Positions 1 through 5,041 of a stretch of DNA of 5,041 nucleotides are shown in pieces (the first letter of the stretch is position 1; the number at the start of each line of letters is the position of its first letter). This stretch comes from HGM04593 sp045578665 (GTDB lineage: Bacteria > Bacteroidota > Bacteroidia > Bacteroidales > Bacteroidaceae), in the NCBI GenBank assembly GCA_045578665.1, contig JAZNKR010000133.1, forward strand, positions 1-5,041. Direction: 5' to 3'. Both the position numbers and the translations under genes were made by a program. The notes under the pieces are model-generated. The model saw nothing but the letters and a program-made list of their open reading frames with translations, was not told where the DNA came from and did not search any database.

Positions 1-1
1 A

Positions 2-3000
2 AAGCCACAGAGCCGCGTGCTCTATGTAGAACTGTGCGCCCCCGAAGGCTATGTAGTGGAGACAAAGAAATACAAGCTCGACGAGAACGGCAGATGCCAC
101 GGCGAATTTGAACTGCGAAAAGAATTATTATCGGGATACTACGAAGTACGTGCCTACACCCGCTACATGCTCAACTGGGGCGAAGAAGCAATATTCAGCC
201 GCGTATTCCCCATCTACGACAAGGTGAACGGCGACAACTACAACTTCAAGAATATGCTCGACCGCAAACGCGGTTTTATGAGTGAGGGCAAATGGGTGAG
301 CGAGGAGCTGCCGCCCGCCGATTTGAAATTCTACCCCGAAGGCGGACACCTTGTCGACGGCGTCGCAACCACCGTAGCTTACGAACTATTAGACAAAGAT
401 GGCAAAGGCAGCAACGACACCATAACCATATTTGCCGACAGGGAACTCTTGTTAACCACCCGACCGACCCACAATGGTATGGGTACTTTCGCATTTACCC
501 CGAAAGCCACTGTAAAATATCGCGCCGAAGTAAGGAACGGGAAAAAAGAATATAAGTTCGACCTGCCCAAAATAGAACCGCGTGGCATAGTAATCAACAT
601 CGCACAGACAACCGACAACGCCACAATTACAATAAAGAACAACATCGACTTCTCCACTCCGCTCGGCATTGCAGTGCTAAACCGTGGCTACATTATCAAC
701 TACCAGGCAACCATTACCGATGAAAAAGAAAAACAGATAACACTTGCCACCGACAGCCTGCCCGAAGGCGTAAACCGTGTGGTAGTCTTTGCCAACAGCA
801 ATATTCCCCTTGCCGAACGACAATTCTTTGTGCGCCACAAAGAGATACTTCCCGGCGACCGCCAGACTGTGAAGCTTGTTGCAAAGGTCAACGGTCTGAA
901 GCCTGACGACATTATCCTGCAACCTCACGAAAAAATCACATTGACCGTCGAACGCGATGATGGCAAGCCCATAGACAAGGATGCCGATTTTTCAGTGTCT
1001 GTGAGCGATGCCGCCACCCGTCAGACGATGTCCTATACTCACAACATCTACACCCACATGCTTTTAGGCTCGGAGATTAAAGGCTACATCCCCGATGCCG
1101 CACAATATTTCGCGGACAGCAGTGAGGAGACAAGAAGAAACCTCGACCTGCTGATGCTTACTCGCGGATGGACATCATACGACTGGAACAAGCTCGCTAC
1201 CAAATATGTGTCGCTGTCGCAACCCATCGAACGAGGCATCCTGCTTGGTGGCGAACTGCTGAAAATAGAGCCAAACAAGAAAATAGGAGAATTGGGCACA
1301 GGCACGGTCGTTCCGATGAAGCAAAAAAGTCTGTCGATAGATGTCAGCTACGACAAAATGAAAATCATCACCCATGTAACAAAGACCAATAAACGTGGCG
1401 CTTTCCGTGGCATCACAAAGGATTTTTACGGCAAGCGCATCGCCTCCATCACTCCCAATCTGAATGAATATCTGCACGACGATTCCATTTTCAGGATAAG
1501 GATGGACAAATACTTTTCGCCCCGATTCAATCTGTACTCCTATTGGCAACGCAACATAGGCACTTCCTTATCAAGCGAGAACATCGACACTGCGACCATT
1601 AAATTGTCGGAGTATGAATATCTGCTTTCGGGCGTCGATATTCAGGGCAAAGCCACCAAAGAGCATTTGGGCCGTCCGCCCCGCAGCGAAATACGTTTCA
1701 ATTTCCTCGACGAGTGGGAGTATGCGGTAGATAATACTTATATACGAAAAATAAAGAGCAAAAAAGCTACCGAGGAACAGAGCGATATTCAGCACGTTAT
1801 AGAAACGCTCCGTACATGCGATTCGGTTGCCTTTGACGACATGAAGGGGCAGACGTACATAGAACCCGAACGATGGGATACCACCCTCACGAAAAACACA
1901 ATCAATGCTGCCGATGTGCTGAAGAGTGCCTTTTGGCGCTACAATTTCAACTGGGCCTATTGGGTGCAACTGGTGGTTGTGGAGGGTGCATACAACCCCG
2001 ATTCGATAGTGCGCCCTGATAACGAGTACCTGAATGGAACCGATATCGAAAAAATGATGGGCTTCAAGGAATTTGTGATACGTAGCGACAAGGGTACACG
2101 AGAGCAGTTCAAGAACGACGCAAGCCTGTGGAGCAAACGAGCCACCATAATGGAAAAGAAAGGTCCCTTTTGGGCGGGCTTCCTGTCGCGGTGCTACATA
2201 ATACCATACGAATATTATCTGGATAGATTCGAAAACAAGAAGATAGATGGTTTTCCGCAGTTGTTGTCGCGTTTCTACGATCAAATGAAGGGGACCGTCA
2301 GATACGACGGACATGGCAACGAGAAAAAATGGATTACAGGACACTATAATCCTTTTCACCCCAATTATGTGGCCTGCTTCATCCCTTACAACGAAAAAGA
2401 GATAAGGACGTCAGTCATTCCCCGCCTGAGCATTGCACAGACAAGGCGCTACACCGTGTTGCAGGGATACAACAAAAGCAAGCGGTTCTATTCGCCCGAT
2501 TACAGCGGCAAGAAGCCCGAAGGCAAGAGCGACTATCGCCGCACCATATTGTGGCAACCATCACTGCAAGGCGATTCGCTGGGTTCGGTTACATTCTACA
2601 ACAACAGCAGCGCAACGAACCTTACGATAAATGTCGAGGGGGTAGGCAATAATAGATATTACAGCAGCGAGCCTACATTTGCCACGCGCGAGGTGGCGTC
2701 CGATGCATCCACCCGGTCGCAGTACATAAATATATGGAAAAAGCTATCGACAAGCATACAAGAGAACCCGGGGGTGTTTGCCCGATGCTACAAAGAGACA
2801 GTAAACGGCATAAAACTGTTCAACGAGCACAGATACGATGAGGCTGTCAATTACTTCAGAACGGCGGCGCTCAACGGCTACCCAAATGCAATGGCCTACT
2901 TAGGCTACTGTTACATCCACGAGAAAGGAGTAGAAGAGAACAGAAATATGGGATACAGATACCTGAAGATGGCTGCCGAGCAAGACGACAACGCCGCATG

Positions 3001-3598
3001 GTATTTCTTGGGTGAGTACCACGCCGCCGAAGAAGGCGAGAAGAGCGACTCCATTGCGTTCGACTGCTACATGCATGCCGCCCAAAAAGGCCACAAGCAG
3101 GCACAGACAGAGGTTGCCACATTCTACGAAAAAGGACGCGGCGTTGCCAAGAACGATTCGCTGTCCGTCAAGTGGTACATGGCGGCTGCCGAGAAAGAGG
3201 TCCCCTACGCCCTCTACAGAATGGGACTCCATCACGAAAAGCAGGACTCGGCACGGAATCTCAAAGGCAGGGCGCTTAAAAAATCTCCCACATTCGGCTA
3301 TATGTTGCGTGCAGCCGAGAAAGGTGTACCCGACGCACAATTCAGAGTTGCAAAATATTATGCAACAGGCAGATACATTAAGAAAAACAAGAGAAACAGT
3401 TTCGTTTGGTACGAACGTGCGGCAGAAAGAGACATTATGCAGGCGCAGGAAATTGTAGCCGAATGTTATGAGAAAGGTCGCGGAACAATCAAAAACGATG
3501 AAATGGCATATAAATGGTATAAACGCGCTGCAGGACAAGGTAGCGTAAAAGGCAAGACTAAAGCTAAGGAATTCGAATTATTCATGTTTTACAGATAA
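2..3598 (+). CDS. MG2-domain (macroglobulin-like) exported protein with C-terminal Sel1-like repeats, 5'-partial
   Basis: Seen: the frame is open from the left edge to TAA at 3596-3598. GTG at 17 aligns with internal Val79 of the downstream paralog, so it is not a start; about 73 codons, including any signal peptide, lie outside the window. Order of parts: the rest of an MG2 domain with YYEVRAYTRY (about 17-225); FYPEGG and following beta-rich segments (about 326-840, ending in AERQFFV at 812-832); LDLLMLTRGW..YDW (1142-1186); a carboxypeptidase-regulatory-like sandwich ending near DFYGK (about 1230-1460); a weak TonB-plug-like segment (about 1600-2100); FYSPDY (2486-2503) through VEG (about 2641); then about six Sel1-like repeats (2882-3544). 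Known: Bacteroidetes carry many exported MG2 proteins, and Sel1 repeats form alpha-solenoids that bind proteins. Inferred: an envelope or surface protein of unknown biochemical function. No Cys-Gly-Glu-Gln-type thioester motif is visible, so a classical alpha-2-macroglobulin protease trap is unlikely. Odd: the Sel1 tail, since relatives usually end soon after the VEG module. Confidence 0.9.
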   Translation, partial: KPQSRVLYVELCAPEGYVVETKKYKLDENGRCHGEFELRKELLSGYYEVRAYTRYMLNWGEEAIFSRVFPIYDKVNGDNYNFKNMLDRKRGFMSEGKWVSEELPPADLKFYPEGGHLVDGVATTVAYELLDKDGKGSNDTITIFADRELLLTTRPTHNGMGTFAFTPKATVKYRAEVRNGKKEYKFDLPKIEPRGIVINIAQTTDNATITIKNNIDFSTPLGIAVLNRGYIINYQATITDEKEKQITLATDSLPEGVNRVVVFANSNIPLAERQFFVRHKEILPGDRQTVKLVAKVNGLKPDDIILQPHEKITLTVERDDGKPIDKDADFSVSVSDAATRQTMSYTHNIYTHMLLGSEIKGYIPDAAQYFADSSEETRRNLDLLMLTRGWTSYDWNKLATKYVSLSQPIERGILLGGELLKIEPNKKIGELGTGTVVPMKQKSLSIDVSYDKMKIITHVTKTNKRGAFRGITKDFYGKRIASITPNLNEYLHDDSIFRIRMDKYFSPRFNLYSYWQRNIGTSLSSENIDTATIKLSEYEYLLSGVDIQGKATKEHLGRPPRSEIRFNFLDEWEYAVDNTYIRKIKSKKATEEQSDIQHVIETLRTCDSVAFDDMKGQTYIEPERWDTTLTKNTINAADVLKSAFWRYNFNWAYWVQLVVVEGAYNPDSIVRPDNEYLNGTDIEKMMGFKEFVIRSDKGTREQFKNDASLWSKRATIMEKKGPFWAGFLSRCYIIPYEYYLDRFENKKIDGFPQLLSRFYDQMKGTVRYDGHGNEKKWITGHYNPFHPNYVACFIPYNEKEIRTSVIPRLSIAQTRRYTVLQGYNKSKRFYSPDYSGKKPEGKSDYRRTILWQPSLQGDSLGSVTFYNNSSATNLTINVEGVGNNRYYSSEPTFATREVASDASTRSQYINIWKKLSTSIQENPGVFARCYKETVNGIKLFNEHRYDEAVNYFRTAALNGYPNAMAYLGYCYIHEKGVEENRNMGYRYLKMAAEQDDNAAWYFLGEYHAAEEGEKSDSIAFDCYMHAAQKGHKQAQTEVATFYEKGRGVAKNDSLSVKWYMAAAEKEVPYALYRMGLHHEKQDSARNLKGRALKKSPTFGYMLRAAEKGVPDAQFRVAKYYATGRYIKKNKRNSFVWYERAAERDIMQAQEIVAECYEKGRGTIKNDEMAYKWYKRAAGQGSVKGKTKAKEFELFMFYR
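17..388 (+). repeat. Paralogous repeat, copy 1 (MG2-encoding segment of gene 1)
   Basis: This segment aligns without gaps to 3839-4210 at a constant offset of 3822 bases. A hand count gives about 314 of 372 identical bases and 106 of 124 identical residues. It includes a 50-base perfect match (35-84 against 3857-3906) and a 38-base perfect match (324-361 against 4146-4183). It is a coding duplication between the two tandem genes, not a mobile element. Confidence 0.9.
2882..3544 (+). repeat. Sel1-like repeat array (about six units) at the C-terminus of gene 1
   Basis: These are protein-level repeats of about 35-42 residues starting near nucleotides 2882, 2990, 3095, 3203, 3329 and 3437. Each shows the Sel1 pattern: an alanine/leucine helix (e.g. 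NAMAYLGYCY, AQTEVATFYEKGRG), a Gly-rich turn with a following Lys/Asn segment, then a helix such as AVKWYxxAAEKG (here SVKWYMAAAEKEV, AYKWYKRAAGQGS). Unit 4 carries a short insertion before FGYMLRAAEKG. A TPR-like half-unit (YDEAVNYFRTAALNGY, just upstream of 2882) caps the array. Known: Sel1-like repeats are TPR-related alpha/alpha solenoids that mediate protein-protein interaction. Inferred: this is an interaction module appended to the macroglobulin-like region. Confidence 0.9.
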
Positions 3599-3607
3599 AC
3601 AACTATG
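3585..3607 (+). promoter_or_regulatory. Gene 1/gene 2 junction: 6-base gap, start without Shine-Dalgarno
   Basis: The TAA of gene 1 ends at 3598 and the ATG of gene 2 begins at 3605. The bases before the ATG (TTACAGATAAACAACT) are A-rich and contain no AGGAG-like sequence at a usable distance. This is the usual situation in Bacteroidetes, where initiation often relies on A-rich unstructured leaders. No Bacteroides-type promoter (TTTG / TAnnTTTG) and no hairpin terminator is visible, so co-transcription, and possibly reinitiation after the stop of gene 1, is the simplest reading. Confidence 0.6.
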
Positions 3608-3667
3608 CCACGCAAACTGATATACACCCTCACCCTGTTGCTGACAATGACAGCAACGACATTTGCC
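3605..3667 (+). other. Signal peptide of gene 2 (Sec, signal peptidase I type)
   Basis: The first 21 residues have a short basic n-region (Arg3, Lys4), a hydrophobic core (LIYTLTLLLTM) and a small-residue end, Thr-Thr-Phe-Ala, before Gln22-Ser23. Cleavage is predicted after Ala21. There is no cysteine near the cleavage point, so a lipoprotein lipobox is not supported. This indicates Sec export to the periplasm or beyond. By homology gene 1 should carry a similar peptide upstream of the window, but that cannot be seen. Confidence 0.85.
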
Positions 3668-5041
3668 CAATCCCCATTGGACACCCTCGCCATGCGTGCA
3701 ATAATGGTGAACCAACTCTTCCCGCAAGAGAGAGTGTACTTGCACTTCGACAACACCGCCTACTACTTGGGCGAAACAATGTGGTTCAAGGCATACACCA
3801 CCAGCGGACTCGCCGACAACGAAAAACCAATAAGCAAGGTACTCTATGTAGAACTATGCGCCCCCGAAGGCTATGTAGTGGAGACAAAGAAATACAAGCT
3901 CGACGATGATGGCTGCTGCCACGGCGAGTTCGACCTGAAGCCCTCGCTGCTGTCGGGATACTACGAAGTACGCGCCTACACCCGATACATGCTCAACTGG
4001 GGTGAAGAGGCCATCTTCAGCCGCGTATTCCCCGTCTACGACAAAGTGAACGGCGACAACTATGACTTCAAGAATATGCTCGACCGCAAACGCAGCTTCA
4101 TGTACCGCGGCGAGTGGATGACCAACGAACTGCCCGAAGCCGACCTGAAATTCTACCCCGAAGGCGGACACCTTGTCGACGGCATCGCAACCACCGTAGC
4201 CTACGAACTCAAAGGCAACGACGGAGTACACGCCGACGACACAATAACCATCCTTGCCGACGGCAAGGAGATAGTTCGCACAGCACCCGCACTGCTTGGC
4301 ATGGGCAGTTTCACACTGACACCGCAGCGCGGAGTAAAATACCGCGCCGAAGTATCGATGACCCGCCACAAGAACGGCAAGAAAAAGAGATTCAAGTTCG
4401 ACCTTCCCAAAGTGGAGAGAGAGGGCTTTTCGCTATCGGCAAAAAAGGCAGACGGCAATATAAACATCACCATCGGCAACAACCAGCAATCAACAACCAA
4501 TCTCGGTTGCGTAATAGTGAACAACGGCTACATGCAGCTGTACGAAACCTTCACATCCGACGAAAAGCAGAAAAGCATCAGCATGCCCCTGCGCAACCTC
4601 GCCGAAGGAGTAAACCGCATAATACTCTTTGCCGACAGCGTACCCCTTGCCGAACGACAATTCTTCGTTACACACGACACAGTCGTCGCAGGCGACATCT
4701 CCACAGTGCGTCTGAATGCGAAAATCAACGGACGCAACCCAAAGGATGTTATCCTGCAACCACACGAAAAAATCACCCTCACCATAGAACGCGAAGACGG
4801 CAAACCCCTTGCCGCCGATGCCCGCCTGTCGGTATCGGTGAGCGACTTTGCCACCCGGCAGAAGATGTCCTACGGACACGACATATACACCCACTCGCTG
4901 CTGGGCTCTCAGTTGAAAGGACACATCCCCGATGCATGGCGTTACTTCGACAAGGAGAATCCCCGCCGCGAAGAGGAACTCGACCTGCTGATGCTCACCC
5001 GCGGATGGACAGCATACGACTGGAGCAAACTTGCCCGCAGC
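3605..5041 (+). CDS. MG2-domain (macroglobulin-like) exported protein, 3'-partial paralog of gene 1
   Basis: Seen: ATG at 3605 opens a frame of 479 codons with no stop up to the right edge. It is the first possible start in frame after the TAA of gene 1 (in the same frame, 6 bases apart), and it is followed directly by a signal peptide, which supports this choice over the ATG at residue 30. The mature part shows an MG2-like entry (VYLHFDN...YYLGETMWFKAY, residues 44-64), GYYEVRAYTRY (118-128), FYPEGG (183-188), AERQFFV (349-355) and LDLLMLTRGW (459-468), in the same order as gene 1. Residues 79-202 are identical to gene 1 at 106 of 124 positions; later parts diverge more but stay collinear, with a net gain of about five codons. 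Known: the family is common in Bacteroidetes and exported. Inferred: co-transcribed with gene 1, with a related periplasmic or surface role. The C-terminal half is outside the window, so whether it also carries Sel1 repeats is unknown. Confidence 0.92.
   Translation, partial: MPRKLIYTLTLLLTMTATTFAQSPLDTLAMRAIMVNQLFPQERVYLHFDNTAYYLGETMWFKAYTTSGLADNEKPISKVLYVELCAPEGYVVETKKYKLDDDGCCHGEFDLKPSLLSGYYEVRAYTRYMLNWGEEAIFSRVFPVYDKVNGDNYDFKNMLDRKRSFMYRGEWMTNELPEADLKFYPEGGHLVDGIATTVAYELKGNDGVHADDTITILADGKEIVRTAPALLGMGSFTLTPQRGVKYRAEVSMTRHKNGKKKRFKFDLPKVEREGFSLSAKKADGNINITIGNNQQSTTNLGCVIVNNGYMQLYETFTSDEKQKSISMPLRNLAEGVNRIILFADSVPLAERQFFVTHDTVVAGDISTVRLNAKINGRNPKDVILQPHEKITLTIEREDGKPLAADARLSVSVSDFATRQKMSYGHDIYTHSLLGSQLKGHIPDAWRYFDKENPRREEELDLLMLTRGWTAYDWSKLARS
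3839..4210 (+). repeat. Paralogous repeat, copy 2 (MG2-encoding segment of gene 2)
   Basis: This is the partner of 17-388. Similarity drops sharply after about 4210, where gene 2 reads KGNDG and gene 1 reads LDKDG, and returns in shorter islands further on: the AERQFFV codons at about 4649-4669, the ILQPHEKITLT region at about 4750-4790, and the LDLLMLTRGW codons near 4979. The homology therefore spans the whole visible part of gene 2, with uneven conservation. Confidence 0.88.

Noticed and set aside
1571..2359. Long minus-strand open frame (262 codons) opposite gene 1
   Set aside because: It lies wholly antisense to a well-supported coding region with conserved family motifs on the + strand. 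Its translation shows no recognisable domain, and its length is explained by the codon use of gene 1.
3012..3458. Plus-strand open frame (148 codons) in another frame within the Sel1 region
   Set aside because: It is Arg/Pro/Thr-rich, low-complexity out-of-frame reading of the repeat codons, with no domain, no signal and a strong in-frame gene over it.
2900..3538. Minus-strand open frame (212 codons) opposite the Sel1 repeats
   Set aside because: The Cys/Phe/Val-rich translation is a shadow of the repeated Sel1 codons on the + strand, and no domain is recognised.
3599..3604. Possible promoter or terminator between the two genes
   Set aside because: The gap is only six bases, and the flanking sequence shows no inverted repeat with a T-run and no TAnnTTTG-type -7 element.
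17..4210. Duplicated segments as a possible insertion sequence or mobile element
   Set aside because: The repeats are collinear coding sequence in two homologous genes. There are no terminal inverted repeats, target-site duplications or transposase.
3854..4369. Minus-strand open frame that resembles another minus-strand frame at 128-349, and so looks conserved
   Set aside because: The apparent conservation follows from the DNA similarity of the two paralogous + strand segments. The same holds for the minus-strand pair at 677-928 and 4490-4924.

Overview
The window is almost entirely coding and holds two tandem, same-strand (+) paralogous genes. Both are cut by the window edges. They encode large exported proteins of the Bacteroidetes family that starts with an alpha-2-macroglobulin-type MG2 domain. 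The organism is most likely a member of the Bacteroidales (Bacteroides/Prevotella/Muribaculaceae-like). This is inferred from the protein family, whose conserved signatures (YYEVRAYTRY, FYPEGG, AERQFFV, LLMLTRGW..YDW, FYSPDY) are typical of that phylum, and from the lack of a Shine-Dalgarno sequence before the one visible start codon. The genus cannot be fixed from this sequence.

Positions 2-3598 are the 3' part of gene 1. The frame is open through the left edge, and the GTG at 17 is an internal valine codon rather than a start. By alignment with gene 2, about 73 codons lie upstream of the window, so the full protein would be about 1,270 residues. In order it shows the rest of an MG2 domain, further macroglobulin-like beta-sandwich segments, the LTRGW motif, a carboxypeptidase-regulatory-like segment, a possible degenerate TonB-plug-like segment, the family's FYSPDY...VEG module, and then a C-terminal solenoid of about six Sel1-like repeats. 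No thioester motif is visible.

Positions 3599-3604 are a 6-base gap with no terminator or promoter, so the two genes are probably co-transcribed.

Positions 3605-5041 are the first 479 codons of gene 2, open through the right edge. It has a clear signal peptide followed by the same MG2 and macroglobulin-like layout. Its residues 79-202 match gene 1 at 106 of 124 positions (hand count), with long stretches identical at the DNA level. The pair looks like a tandem duplication with uneven divergence. The presumed setting is the periplasm or cell surface. The biochemical role of these non-thioester MG2 proteins is not established, and none is claimed here.

There are no RNA genes, mobile elements, CRISPR arrays or long non-coding stretches. 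The most notable features are the fusion of a Sel1-repeat solenoid to an MG2-family protein and the mosaic identity between the tandem paralogs.
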